Notes under the pieces: model-generated
The model's database searches: none
What the model saw: the letters and a program-made list of their open reading frames with translations, nothing else
What the model was told of the DNA's origin: nothing
Position numbers and translations under genes: made by a program
Shown: positions 36,713 through 47,117 of the stretch, piece after piece
Position numbering within the stretch: position 1 is the stretch's first letter
Layout of the letters: each line of letters begins with the position of its first letter
Origin: Vibrio sonorensis
GTDB taxonomy: Bacteria; Pseudomonadota; Gammaproteobacteria; Enterobacterales; Vibrionaceae
Assembly: GCF_001854765.1 (NCBI RefSeq)
Contig: NZ_LJJE01000060.1
Coordinates: forward strand, 124,001 to 188,000
Direction: 5' to 3'
DNA: 64,000 nt

Positions 36713-38080
36713 ATGAACATCATTTTGAATACCGATTCATACAAAACCTCACACTATCTTCAATATCCGCAGGGAACAGAGTATGTGTCGAGTTACATTG
36801 AATCGCGTGGTGGCGCCTATGAAAATGGTGTGTTTTTTGGTTTGCAAATGTTTTTAGATGCCTACCTCTGTCACCCAATAACCGCAGCAGATATTGAAGA
36901 GGCGTCCCAAATCTATTCTGCTCATGGTGTCCCATTTAACAAACAAGGGTGGGATTATATTTTGGAGAAGTGCGACGGGTATCTGCCAGTAGAAATTGAA
37001 GCCTTGCCTGAAGGTACGGTTGTGCCAGCTCATACTGCATTGGTTCAAATCAAAAACACTGACCCGAATTGCGCTTGGTTAACCAGCTATTTAGAAACCG
37101 CACTGCTAAGAGCGATTTGGTACCCGATGACAGTGGCAAGTAAATCCTTTGCCTGTAAGCAAGTGATAGCTCAGTACCTAGAAAAAACCGCGGACTCATT
37201 GGAAGGCCTACCATTTAAGCTACACGATTTTGGCGCTCGTGGTGCGGCAAGTAACGAAGCTGCTGGAATTGGTGGATTGGCGCACTTAGTTAATTTTCTA
37301 GGGACAGATACGGTCGCTTCACTGGTTTATGGTAAACGTTATTATCATTGTGATATAGCGGGTTTCTCAATACCGGCCGCAGAGCACAGTACGATTACGG
37401 CATGGGGTAAAGACGGGGAAGTCGACGCCTATAAAAACATGCTTACTCAGTTTGCAAAACCGGGCAGCTTAGTTGCCGTAGTGAGTGACAGTTACGACTT
37501 GTATCATGCTATCGATAAACTGTGGGGAGAGGAGCTCAAACAGAAGGTGATGGATAGCGGAGCCACTTTGGTTGTCAGGCCGGATTCAGGCGACCCTGTT
37601 GAAATCGTCTCCACAACCATAGAGCGACTGATGGACAAGTTTGGCTATGAAATTAATACCAAGGGTTACAAGGTCTTGCCCTCGTGTGTTCGCGTTATTC
37701 AAGGCGATGGTATTTCACTAGATAGTATTAAAGCCATACTTTCTAACTTAGAAGCGAAGGAAATCAGTGCAGATAATCTGGCGTTTGGCATGGGAGCGGA
37801 ACTGCTGCAGAAGGTTAATAGAGACACGATGAAGTTTGCCATGAAAGCATCCGCGGTATGCATTGAAGGGCGGTGGCAAGACGTATACAAGAACCCAGTC
37901 ACCGATCCCAATAAAGCGTCTAAAAAAGGTCGTTTAGCGGTAGTGAAAGGTGAACAGTGGCAAACGGTGAGGTTAGATGAACTTGACTCTAGGACTAACC
38001 AGTTACAACCGGTATTTCGAAATGGCAAAGTCCTGCAAAGAACGACACTTGACGAAATAAGAGCACGAGTATCTGGATAA
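36713..38080 (+). CDS. nadV: Nicotinamide/nicotinate phosphoribosyltransferase (NAMPT-NadV type)
   Basis: A 455-residue NAD-salvage enzyme joining nicotinamide and PRPP to NMN. It has the NAMPT-type blocks: NTDSYKTSHYLQYP at the N-terminus, HDFGARGAASNEAAG, PAAEHSTI with the active-site His region, VVSDSYDLYHA, LVVRPDSGDP (phosphoribosyl binding), and GMGAELLQKVNRDT. The length fits bacterial NadV rather than the 400-residue PncB. AAGGAG lies before the ATG. It is a single gene ended by a bidirectional terminator. Nicotinamide is favoured over nicotinate as substrate from these motifs. Confidence 0.88.
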   Translation: MNIILNTDSYKTSHYLQYPQGTEYVSSYIESRGGAYENGVFFGLQMFLDAYLCHPITAADIEEASQIYSAHGVPFNKQGWDYILEKCDGYLPVEIEALPEGTVVPAHTALVQIKNTDPNCAWLTSYLETALLRAIWYPMTVASKSFACKQVIAQYLEKTADSLEGLPFKLHDFGARGAASNEAAGIGGLAHLVNFLGTDTVASLVYGKRYYHCDIAGFSIPAAEHSTITAWGKDGEVDAYKNMLTQFAKPGSLVAVVSDSYDLYHAIDKLWGEELKQKVMDSGATLVVRPDSGDPVEIVSTTIERLMDKFGYEINTKGYKVLPSCVRVIQGDGISLDSIKAILSNLEAKEISADNLAFGMGAELLQKVNRDTMKFAMKASAVCIEGRWQDVYKNPVTDPNKASKKGRLAVVKGEQWQTVRLDELDSRTNQLQPVFRNGKVLQRTTLDEIRARVSG

Positions 38081-38093
38081 CCCTGACAAAAGA

Positions 38094-38126
38094 AAAAAGC
38101 CAGCATAGAAAAAATGCTGGCTTTTG
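38094..38126. terminator. Bidirectional rho-independent terminator
   Basis: Stem AAAAGCCAGCAT / ATGCTGGCTTTT around AGAAAAA, between the convergent nadV-like and dsbA genes. Confidence 0.88.
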
Positions 38127-38134
38127 CGTTTGGG

Positions 38135-38734
38135 CTATAGCGTCAAAAGGTAGTTGACCAATCGGTTGTAGTCATCGTAGGTTTTTATCCCTTTGCCCGT
38201 CACTAGGTATTTATTGTTTACCAGCACGCCGGGTACTCCGGTCAAGGTGCTCTTTTTGAACTCTTTATCAAATTTTCGCTGCATCGAGTTGACGACAAAA
38301 CTGTTGTAGGCTGAGTCATACTGGTCAGCTGCGACACCGTGATCGATAAAGATTTGGCGCAGATCTTGTTCGTCGCGAGGCGCTTGCCCAAGATCGTGGA
38401 TTTGACGAAACATAACAGGAACCATAGTCTGTTCTACTTCCAACGCCACCATAGTTGCGTAGGCCTTCGCCATTGGTAGAGCCATGTTTCCACCCATAAA
38501 TCCAACGTGGACCTTCTCAAATCGCGTCTCTTGCGGCAGCGCCGGTTTTAAGTTTTCAACGATCGCCTCAAACTTATAACAGTGTGGGCAGTAGAAAGAG
38601 AAGAACTCGGTAACTTTCGATGTCGATGATTTTGGATTGTTGACGACCGTGTAGTGTTCGCCTTCTTTAAATTGAGCGGCATGAGCCGTAAACGCGAGCA
38701 TAAGCCCCGCAAATAGAGCAATGAATTTTTGCAT
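38135..38734 (-). CDS. dsbA: Thiol:disulfide interchange protein DsbA
   Basis: A 199-residue periplasmic oxidant that introduces disulfides in exported proteins. The signal peptide ends at AHA-A (residue 19-20); the active site Cys49-Pro-His-Cys52 lies in FFSFYCPHC; the cis-proline loop is GVPG near residue 168. The sequence follows Vibrio DsbA/TcpG over its whole length. The surrounding genes differ from the usual dsbA locus of Vibrio, so it may be a second paralogue (inference). The next gene upstream encodes a cysteine-rich exported protein. Confidence 0.93.
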   Translation of the reverse strand: MQKFIALFAGLMLAFTAHAAQFKEGEHYTVVNNPKSSTSKVTEFFSFYCPHCYKFEAIVENLKPALPQETRFEKVHVGFMGGNMALPMAKAYATMVALEVEQTMVPVMFRQIHDLGQAPRDEQDLRQIFIDHGVAADQYDSAYNSFVVNSMQRKFDKEFKKSTLTGVPGVLVNNKYLVTGKGIKTYDDYNRLVNYLLTL

Positions 38735-38805
38735 TTAAATATATTCCTACGTTAATTCTAAATAGCCGTAATCAGGCTTTACTAAACAATGTGTTAAGAG
38801 AAGAA

Positions 38806-39147
38806 TTAAGCGATAGGAGGGCGAAACAACGAACGAGCACGCACAATTGCTTTAAATGCAGGTTCTGCAGAAATAAGAAGCAGTGATGTGAGCGGGTTTT
38901 CCAGTAGATCTACCGATTGACCGCAGGGCACTTTGAGTAAACAGACCGTAGAGCAGCCATCGTGGGGTACTTTACTTGCTGTTGTTGTGACGTGGGAAGG
39001 GCACTCGGCAACTTGGACAAGTTGAATGGTGTCTGGGTGTGCTGGAAGAATATCGTCACTTATTTGAGATGCAGAAACCTGACTGGCGACAACAAAAGCC
39101 AGTAAAGTAAAAAGTGCAGTCAAATATGAAGTGGTACGTTCCAGCAT
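38806..39147 (-). CDS. Small exported cysteine-rich protein
   Basis: A 113-residue protein with an N-terminal hydrophobic segment (signal or anchor, about residues 8-26), a central cysteine cluster (ECPSH, DGCSTVCLLKVPCGQ), a second weak hydrophobic stretch, and the C-terminal end LFRPPIA. This layout recalls small copper-responsive proteins such as the DUF2946/CopL type, but assignment is tentative. It precedes dsbA on the same strand by about 70 bases, suggesting a possible shared transcript. Confidence 0.65.
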   Translation of the reverse strand: MLERTTSYLTALFTLLAFVVASQVSASQISDDILPAHPDTIQLVQVAECPSHVTTTASKVPHDGCSTVCLLKVPCGQSVDLLENPLTSLLLISAEPAFKAIVRARSLFRPPIA

Positions 39148-39215
39148 AACCTAAGTGTTTGGTTCCTTTGTTGTCATGATAACTCAAGCCAGATTGAAAT
39201 CACATGAGTTTTTAG

Positions 39216-42016
39216 CTAAAGAAGTCGCAGACCAGTTGGCAGAGCGTCGCCAAAAGCACGTTTACTTTCCGCTTGGTCTAACTCACTAATTTCACTTACC
39301 AACTTCACCCATGATTGTGGCTGTTTGGTATGCACCAACTTGTCCACCACTTGATCTCTATACTGTTCATCTATATCAATTTGTCGATCACCAGTTTTTC
39401 GACAAATCATCACCGTGGCAAATGCTACCATAGGCTCTTTTTGCCAATCTTGTTCAAGTAGCGAAGGTAACCATTGCTGAGCTTGTTCCCGAGGATGATG
39501 TTGTGCTGACTACCGTATAAGCTAACGCGTGAGGCAAGGCGACCCACGGCCCACCAGTGGGCGGATTGGTAAGAAGATTGATGTAGCGCTTTACTCATAA
39601 ACCAAGTAGCTAAGAGGGTTTTGTCTTCTATATCCAAATGTTCTAATGATGCGGCAAGGCGGACCATTGCTTCGTAACCCATATCCTGTGCCGCTTTGGC
39701 TGACTTAGGGTTCTTCATCGCGCCAGGGTGAAGGTATTTCGCGATATCAGCCAATATGGTTTCTTGCTGCTCGATGTCAAGGCCACCGGCAATTCGTCGC
39801 CAAAATACCCACCAGTCGGTCCAGCCTTGGTGGTTTTTAAATTGAATACCTTGCTGGTACAACGCCCATATTTGCTCCATGCGCCAACTGTCTGTGGCAT
39901 CACCAAAGCCCGGTCGCAAAGAAAAACCCGCCAGTCGCAACCAGTTTTTTTCGTGTTGCTCAGAACGGCGACGACGTTTTCGGCCTTTACTGAGACTATC
40001 GAAGAGTGTTCTTAGAGTATGGAAGTCCCACTCTTCTTTTTTGCCCAGACGTTTTTCTAACGACTTGTTTAAAGTCTTAATGATCAGCCCGTCATCGCTC
40101 TTTTTGTTTCCACTGTAGGCCTTAGCGATTAAGTCCTGACATTCCAATAGCTTAGGTGAGCTTGTTTCTATCTCTTCTTCAACTTGCTGATGGCGAACTT
40201 CAAATTCGAGCGACCAACGCCTATCGTCCTCAACACTAACGCATTCCATTTTTAGCGTGCCTACTTCGGTTAACTGACAGGCTAGCTGAACTTCGACTCG
40301 TTGTTTTTGATTGGCAGACAATTCGATGTCGCTGCCTTCTAGAGTAGAAATATAGGGTGGAAGTGGAGAGAAAAGATCAGGGTTGACGTCTAGCATGAGC
40401 CCATTAACGATTTTGGACTCTTCGCTAAGCTGGTCATGTGTGGAAGTCAGCAGATTAAATTTAACGGGTTCGCCAAGGGTCAATGAAAAACGCCTTCCCG
40501 TTAAACGGATCTCTTGTCCTTCTTCGGTGCCTTTCGCCAACAAGCATAGGGCTTTAGATTTCTGTTTTTTCTCTTGCAAGTGCAAAAAATAGGAACGAGC
40601 ACTACCGCCACCTATTTTTAGTTGAACCCCGCGACGCGCCTTGCTAAAAGCGACTGCACCCAATGCCACGGACGTGTCAGGGGAGGGGTTATTTAACAAG
40701 GTAATTGAACGTCCCAACCAGTTGGACAGCAATTTTTCTATGCGAGCAGTAACAAGTGGGCTATTAAACACACCGCCATTGAGCAACAGAGCCACGGGAA
40801 TAGCCGCTTGACTCGCGTCGTACCCCTCATGATCGCGAAGCGCATCCCGAGAAACTTGCTGATGCTGATTTAAGAATTCAGCTAGGTGTTTACTGACTGC
40901 TGGATCAGAAACGTAAGGCAATCCAAACTCGACAACGGCACTTCGCCTCTTGTCAGGTAATTGATGGAATTCAGTGAGAGGAAAAAAGCCATCAAACGCT
41001 ATCTGATGAACTTCGTCTTTGGCTAAGGTTACGCTTTTTGTTCCACCCAAGAGTTTAGAACCACTACCCAACATGGTAATTTTTGTTGATTCTGGAGCGT
41101 TAGGAGAGAGGAGCGATTCTTTCGCACTTCTCGTTTGCTGAATGAGCTTAGTCAGTGCAGTGGCATTGAGCTTTTTACTTTGACTAAATCTCTGTTCAGC
41201 CAAGTGCGCCAAAGCTAAATCTAAGTTGTCACCACCAAGCATAAGGTGCTCGCCCACACCAATGCGGTCTAAGCTCAACGATTGTTGGTGATATTTAGCC
41301 TGAATTAAGCTTAAGTCGGTGGTGCCCCCACCCACGTCACAAACGAGAACTAAAGGTAGGTTAGCCAAAACTTCTTTAGCACTGTCTTTATGGCGTGAGT
41401 ACCAGTCATAGCAAACGGCTTGCGGCTCCTCTAGTAGAAGGATCTGATTTAATCCCGCAAGATGGGCAGCTTCAATCGTCAGTGCTCGCGCAGTTTCATC
41501 AAACGATGCGGGTACTGTCACCACAACGTCTTGGTCCTCTAGAGGATTTGAAGGGTGTCGGTGGTTCCACGCTTGGCGTATATGGTTTAAATAACTCGCG
41601 CTGGCCACAAGAGGGGAGACTTTTTCACAATCTTTACTGGCCCAAGGTAGGATTTCCGCTCTGCGGTCAACGCCTTGGTGAGATAACCAACTTTTGGCGC
41701 TAGAAACTTGTCGGCCTTCTACCTTGGCACCGAGCTCTCTGGCCCACTCGCCAATAATGACACTGGGAATATCACCGCCAACTGAGTGCTGATCCCATGG
41801 TAGTTCAAGGTCACTTTGAGAAAATTGTCCTTGAACTGCATGATAGCGAAACGAGGGAAGCAGAGGACGCCTTACTACTTCACCTGGTCCAATTAACTGG
41901 TCAATCTCAAAAAGCTGCACTGGAGAATTTTCAAGATCATCATTGATTTCACAAAAGGCGACTACGGTGTTGGTCGTCCCTAAATCTATGCCGACGAGAA
42001 AGCAAGGTGCTGACAT
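39216..42016 (-). CDS. Hsp70-like ATPase A, C-terminus out of frame
   Basis: A DnaK-related protein of about 930 residues with long helical C-terminal half. ATPase motifs: GIDLGTTNTVVAF at residues 9-21, DVGGGTTDLSL near 240, and an adenosine motif around LLLNGGVFNSPL. The main frame ends early at 39425; the true C-terminus (from the block PREQAQQWLPSLLEQDW) runs in the next frame to 39216. One missing C in a CC run at about 39489-39494 explains the break. No clear J-domain partner lies nearby. Second Hsp70 gene of an operon with Hsp70 B and DUF2760; function unknown. Confidence 0.87.
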
Positions 42017-42049
42017 ATGTTCCTCTTTGAGATTAAACAGAATGGATAA

Positions 42050-42081
42050 GGTCTGGCGGCATCAATTTATGCCGCCAGACC
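42050..42081 (-). other. Intercistronic hairpin between Hsp70 genes
   Basis: Perfect 13-bp stem (arms beginning GGTCTGGCGGCAT) with six-base loop and no T run. More suited to protect or process mRNA than to terminate transcription. Confidence 0.7.
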
Positions 42082-42102
42082 CATTAAAGTGCAAAGAAAC
42101 GC

Positions 42103-43973
42103 TTATGCTTCTTCTCGAACATCGAACTCTACATGCCATTTCTGGCCGTTATCACTCGCTATCGCTTCAAGCTGAAGAGTGCCGACTTCGGTGACGCGTG
42201 TTGCCAACGTTACTGGAACGACTTCCCCCTCTCGTCGACCTTCTGAAACGGGCAGTGTCACTTGAATCTCTGGTAGCTCTTCTAACTGTTCTGGAGCCCA
42301 ATGGTCAAGATGCGTTCCGGCAGTGTCTTCTCGCCTTACGGTAGAGCCAAAGAACTGGAAATGGACAGGCTGACCAATAATCAAGCCAAACTCCTGACTT
42401 GGTACTTCTGAAGAGGTGCCTTCTTCCATACCGAAAGGAGCAACACACAAGGCTTCCATTGGGGCGGGCATACCGGGAATAGCGGGCATAGCACTCTCGA
42501 TACCCACGTAATAACTCGATGCAATACCGCCGCGAATTCGTACCCCGTTGCCTTTGCGAACGTTGCCGTAATATGCGGCTCCACTCGCGACAGCAAGATC
42601 GAGATCTGCGCCTGATAGCACCTTAGCTTCCGTCGAACCAGCCTGCGTGAGCCATTGGTTGATGGTCTGAGTCAATCGCTGAGCGAGTAAAGAAGATTTG
42701 AGTACACCACCGTTAAAAAGCAGAGCCGTAGGTTTGATAAACTCGTTAGAGCTTCTTCCCATGCCCGGCATATTGGCAAACGGATCGAAAGAGGCGGAGT
42801 TTGGCGCTGAGTTCGCCCCCTGGGCATTGGCTTGCTTAGTCAAGAAAGCGGCAATGTGGCGTGTTATGCCCGCGTCTTGCGCGTATGGCAAGCCCATTTG
42901 GGTCAATGCTCCGCGGGAGCGCTGTACTGGGTGCTCTTCAATACCGACAGCAGGGAAAAATCCGTCAACAAGGGTTTGCTGAACTTCTTGCTGAGTGAGT
43001 TCGGTTTTTAGGGTCGCGCCCAATAATTTAGAGGTTCTACTTGGAACAACAATGGGAACTGAGCCCAGTTCACTGTTGTTGAGAAGGGCTTCTTTTGCAT
43101 CTCGACAAGCGTGAGTCATTGCTTGGATCTGCCATGGTTGAAGCTCTTTTCCTTGCTCGGCGAGTTTTACTTTCAGTCGGTAAGCGAGTGCTAAATCCAT
43201 ATTGTCACCGCCCAGCAGAATATGCTCGCCAACAGCAATACGGTTGAAGCTTAGGTTTCCTTGATCTTCGTTGACTTCTACCAACGAAAGGTCCGTTGTG
43301 CCGCCGCCGATATCGACCACGAGTACCATATCCCCAACGCTGACCTGTTCTCGCCAAGTGTCCGCTGCGTTGTCAATCCAGTTATAAAGAGCGGCTTGCG
43401 GCTCTTCTAGTAGTGTCAGATGTTCAAAGCCCACTGCTTTTGCTGCTTCGGCGGTCAGCTCTCTCGCTGCTGGATCAAAGGAAGCCGGTACAGTGATGGT
43501 GACTTCTTGTTCTTTAAGCGGTGCTTCGGGGTGGGTATGGTCCCACGCGGCACTTAGGTGCTCAAGATAGAGTTCGGTGGCGCGAACCGGTGAAACTTTT
43601 TCTACTTCCTCCGGACTTCCGGTAGGAAGGAAAGCTTGATGGCGGTTGACGCCACCGTGACACAACCATGATTTGGCACTGGCCACCAAACGGATAGGTG
43701 TTTTTGCCCCTAGATTTCTAGCTATGGCACCAACGAGCGCTTTAGGCTCTTGCGACCAAGGTAAAACACGTGACGTCGGGTTCATTTCATGTTCGTGTGG
43801 TTGGTAGAGGAAAGAACCAGTTGTGCCTTCTCTTCTACTTTACCGGGAGCAGTAAGCTGGGCGATAGGCATTACTTCAACTTTTGCGTCTTCGTTGTGGG
43901 TGTCTAAAAAGGACAACACACAATGGGTGGTGCCTAAGTCAATCCCAACACTGTAGCGAGGTGAGTTTTCCAT
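42103..43973 (-). pseudogene. Hsp70-like ATPase B, frame-broken
   Basis: DnaK-like protein of about 623 residues lacking a canonical lidded substrate domain. The first part (MENSPRYSVGIDLGTTHCVLSF) contains phosphate-binding loop 1; the rest, with VVDIGGGTTDLSL and LLFNGGVLKSSLL, is in the next frame. One missing base (T in a TT run near 43808-43816) or four missing bases joins them. The start ATG overlaps the stop of the DUF2760 gene. Most of the ATPase domain is well conserved, so loss is probably recent or artefactual. Confidence 0.87.
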
Positions 43974-44605
43974 TACAGCTCGACCTCTGCTGGTGCGATC
44001 ACACTGGAATCGTAGTCTTTTGCCAGCTTCGGCAGTTTTACGTCCGACGCTTTCCAACCTTTGTGGACTAATGTGCCAGTAAATGGGGCGCTGCCTGTCA
44101 CTTGACCAGTTAGACGTACTTCTTGAGCGTTAAAGCCTTCTTCAAGTGTGACGCGACTTTCTTCTTCTTCGCTGCGTACGGCGCTAAGAACAAAGTACTC
44201 ATTCAACACTTTTTCACCACCTGCGTGAATGACACGAGCTGCAGCGCCGACTTCTTCATCAGAAAAGGCACTGACATCCTCTTTAAGGAAATCAATTAGG
44301 CGTGCTTCTTGTTGCAGAAGTGAAAGCAGTTGTAGGGCAGAATCCGTATCAGCAGTAGCGAGTTTTGATTCTACTTCAACAACTTTCTCTACCACTTTTT
44401 CCACTTCGACTACTTTTTCAACTTCGACGATCTTTTCTACTGGCTTTTCGACTTCGACGATTTTTTCAACCGGTTTTTCTACTACTTTTTCAATGACGTT
44501 TGATTTTCGAGAGACCGCTACGATAAGTAATAGCAGACTAGATGCAGTCAAACCTGCATGTAGCATATCGAAAGTGTGAGGAATCAGTTGTAGGTCAAAT
44601 GTCAT
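43973..44605 (-). CDS. DUF2760 family protein with transmembrane anchor and VEK repeats
   Basis: A 210-residue protein. A single transmembrane segment lies at about residues 15-33, followed by a 50-residue stretch of near-repeats of VEKIVEVEKPVEK that is predicted to be a helical stalk, then the DUF2760 domain (SALQLLSLLQQEARLIDFLKEDV...). The ATG at 44605 is chosen because AAGAG lies before it; an upstream in-frame ATG at 44659 adds unlikely residues. It is translationally coupled to Hsp70 B. A membrane tether for the Hsp70 pair is inferred. Confidence 0.87.
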   Translation of the reverse strand: MTFDLQLIPHTFDMLHAGLTASSLLLLIVAVSRKSNVIEKVVEKPVEKIVEVEKPVEKIVEVEKVVEVEKVVEKVVEVESKLATADTDSALQLLSLLQQEARLIDFLKEDVSAFSDEEVGAAARVIHAGGEKVLNEYFVLSAVRSEEEESRVTLEEGFNAQEVRLTGQVTGSAPFTGTLVHKGWKASDVKLPKLAKDYDSSVIAPAEVEL

Positions 44606-44904
44606 AGTTTTACTCTTTTCAACTATTAAGCGTTCAACGCAGTGCGCCGGCCGCATCAATCTTGCAATAAATCAAGAGAACACTGACTTTCTCTTGAAGA
44701 CAATGAGTTTAAATTTGGGGGCAAATGGTATCACATTCAAGTGCTGAACCATTGAGAATTGGGCTTTGAAGCGCTTAAGTGAGTTAAATTTAGACACTTT
44801 GCAATGCAGAGAAGCTATTGTGGCACAGCAAATTAATCTGTTTGAAGAATATTTTGTTGTAGTCCACTTTTTAACGTTGAGACTTCCGCTAAAATGAAGG
44901 GGTT

Positions 44905-46452
44905 ATGGTAAAGCGATCAATAGCTATGAAGAGTCTGTCTCAAAATCAAGTTCGCTACCCGCTGGTCACCTTTTTGGTAGCAGTGCTTCTGACCTGTTTA
45001 CTCTTGTTTGTCGTCCACGATAGACAGAAACAGTATCGCTTTGTCCTGTTCGACAACTTAGCGGCTAGAGAAGCCTTAACACTGCAGGAGTTTTTACACA
45101 GCGATATTGAATATATTGGTGCTGGTGCCAATTTTTTTCACTCCACTGACTCAGATGATTGGATAGGCTTTCAGATATTTGCCTCGCAGCTAGTCGCAGC
45201 GTCAGATAGTTTGATTGCGCTGCAATGGCTACCTAAAGTTGAACTCTCTGATATCGAAAAACACGAAGAGGCGTTAAAAAAACGCTTTCCAGACGCTGCT
45301 TTGTATACCGTCGCTTCTCAGGGGCAGAAGTTGTATGGACAGCTAGCTGATAGGTCAGAGCCCATATTTGTGACCTCTGATATTTACCCCTTATCAGAGC
45401 AAAACAGGCGTCTACTAGGTTTTTATTCGACTCAATCGCGTTTCAAAAGGGTAGTGGATAACCTTTCTATGCGACACAAGCCCAGCGTATCCGATAAAGT
45501 GCGCTTGATTCAGGACGGGTTGGGCTCGGACATTCGAAAAGATGGTTTGCTAGTCTATCATCCCGTTTACACGCGATCTTCTCATCACGAATTGGCAGGC
45601 ATTGTAATTGGTGTTATCCGTTCAACGGCTTACTTTGAGAAGTTATTGGTAAAAACGGCGGCGGAGCAACATTTAATGGTGAGGGTCGTCGATCAAGGCT
45701 ATGACTCGGAAGACGCTCCTATTCTATTTGAAAGCCCTCATTGGGCTGACTCGGATGGATTACAGATGAGTAAAGTTATCCTCCTTCCCAACCGTACTTG
45801 GCGTATAGAGTTTAAACTTCCACAAGTACTGACGACCAAAGACAAGCTATTGCTTCTAGGGCTCGCTTTAGCTGGCGCTATGATCGCTCTGCTGCTGACC
45901 TATGTTGTTTTTTTGCAAACCCGCGAAAGAGAGCATTTGGCCGTTATGTTAGCTGAAAGAACAGCAGAGCTAGAGTATTTGGTCGACCACGATGCACTAA
46001 CGGGTTTATACAACCGGCGGGCGTTTAACCGATTTATGGGAGACCGTATCAGGTGTAATGAACATTTCACCTTAGTGGGCTTTGATATCGACCGCTTTAA
46101 AACCGTTAATGATAATTATGGACACGTGGTTGGTGATAACATCTTATGCCATATATCCACCGTGGTAACAGCAAATATCAAACAAGACGATGTGTTTGTT
46201 CGCATGGGAGGAGACGAGTTCTGTATCCTAAGCGCAGTAACCGATCCCATAGAATTGCACCACTATCTGGAAAACATACGCCATCAGGTTGAGGTATCAC
46301 CACTCGATTTACACGGTGAATCCTTGGTGGTTACAATGAGTGTCGGAGCCGTGGTTCGTTTGGATGAAGATGCTGAACAATTACTTCAAGCGGCTGATGC
46401 TCAGCTTTATTACAGCAAAGAAGCCGGTAGAAATACCGTTAGTATAGGGTGA
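44905..46452 (+). CDS. CHASE-domain membrane diguanylate cyclase
   Basis: A 515-residue inner-membrane protein: transmembrane helix at about 19-40, periplasmic CHASE sensor domain (about 55-300), second helix (about 312-335), then GGDEF domain with DALTGLYNRRAF and intact RMGGDEF (near residue 434). The residue pattern upstream of GGDEF is KQDD, not RxxD, so product inhibition at the I-site is probably lost. CHASE domains bind small external signals; the ligand here is unknown. Monocistronic, AAGGGG before the ATG. Confidence 0.92.
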   Translation: MVKRSIAMKSLSQNQVRYPLVTFLVAVLLTCLLLFVVHDRQKQYRFVLFDNLAAREALTLQEFLHSDIEYIGAGANFFHSTDSDDWIGFQIFASQLVAASDSLIALQWLPKVELSDIEKHEEALKKRFPDAALYTVASQGQKLYGQLADRSEPIFVTSDIYPLSEQNRRLLGFYSTQSRFKRVVDNLSMRHKPSVSDKVRLIQDGLGSDIRKDGLLVYHPVYTRSSHHELAGIVIGVIRSTAYFEKLLVKTAAEQHLMVRVVDQGYDSEDAPILFESPHWADSDGLQMSKVILLPNRTWRIEFKLPQVLTTKDKLLLLGLALAGAMIALLLTYVVFLQTREREHLAVMLAERTAELEYLVDHDALTGLYNRRAFNRFMGDRIRCNEHFTLVGFDIDRFKTVNDNYGHVVGDNILCHISTVVTANIKQDDVFVRMGGDEFCILSAVTDPIELHHYLENIRHQVEVSPLDLHGESLVVTMSVGAVVRLDEDAEQLLQAADAQLYYSKEAGRNTVSIG

Positions 46453-46586
46453 TATTTCACCAGCAAGTCCATGCTTGAATAGAACTCGGTGGTTTTTCGC
46501 AATTTTTTGTTGTTGGACAGGTCGAGATTTAGCGGGCACTGTTGTAGAATCTGCCACTTTTGCAATACACCTAACAAAGGCAAGTT

Positions 46587-47117
46587 ATGAATCACAATCG
46601 CGTTGTCTGTTTCGATTTGGAAATGTGCTGTTGGAACGAAAATGGTGTAGGTACAACAGGCGAAATTATTGAAATCGGCTTGGCTGAAATAGATCTAGTC
46701 AAAGGTGAAATCGTTAAGCGCGCTCAATATTATGCAAAACCGGAAAACGATGAAATCTCTGCTTTTTGTGTTGAGCTAACGGGCATCACTCCACGGAAAA
46801 TTGAAAAACAGGGCCGGCCTTTAGAGTCTGTTCTTCAATCTATGGTCAAAAACTTTGGCGGCGCAAACAAAATATACGCTTCGTGGGGGCGTGATGATCT
46901 TATTTTGAAAAGCGAGTGTGAGGCTAAAGGTATAGAGATGCCATTTAAAGAGTTTATTAACTTGGCGACCTTATACCGCATTCAGCATCGCTTGAAGGAT
47001 AAGCGCATTGGCCACCGAGAAGCGCAAGACAATCAGAATATTGAATGGGAAGGGCGCCAGCACTCCGGTTATGTCGATGCTTACAATTTGGCTAAGCTGG
47101 CTTTGACCATGCTTTAG
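46587..47117 (+). CDS. DEDDh 3'-5' exonuclease (ERI/KapD-like)
   Basis: A 176-residue exonuclease-domain protein. Catalytic residues are visible as FDLEMCCW (Asp10, Glu12), SWGRDD near residue 100, and HSGYVDAYNLAKL (His, Asp) near residue 160. The motif FDLE-CCW and size are like the ERI1/KapD group that trims RNA. GGCAAG precedes the ATG by four bases. The 3' end overlaps the convergent terB gene by four bases. Confidence 0.9.
   Translation: MNHNRVVCFDLEMCCWNENGVGTTGEIIEIGLAEIDLVKGEIVKRAQYYAKPENDEISAFCVELTGITPRKIEKQGRPLESVLQSMVKNFGGANKIYASWGRDDLILKSECEAKGIEMPFKEFINLATLYRIQHRLKDKRIGHREAQDNQNIEWEGRQHSGYVDAYNLAKLALTML

Noticed and set aside
44229..44579. 116-residue plus-strand frame rich in Ser/Thr repeats
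   Set aside because: Mirror of the VEK repeats of the DUF2760 gene; the periodicity comes from the real gene on the minus strand.
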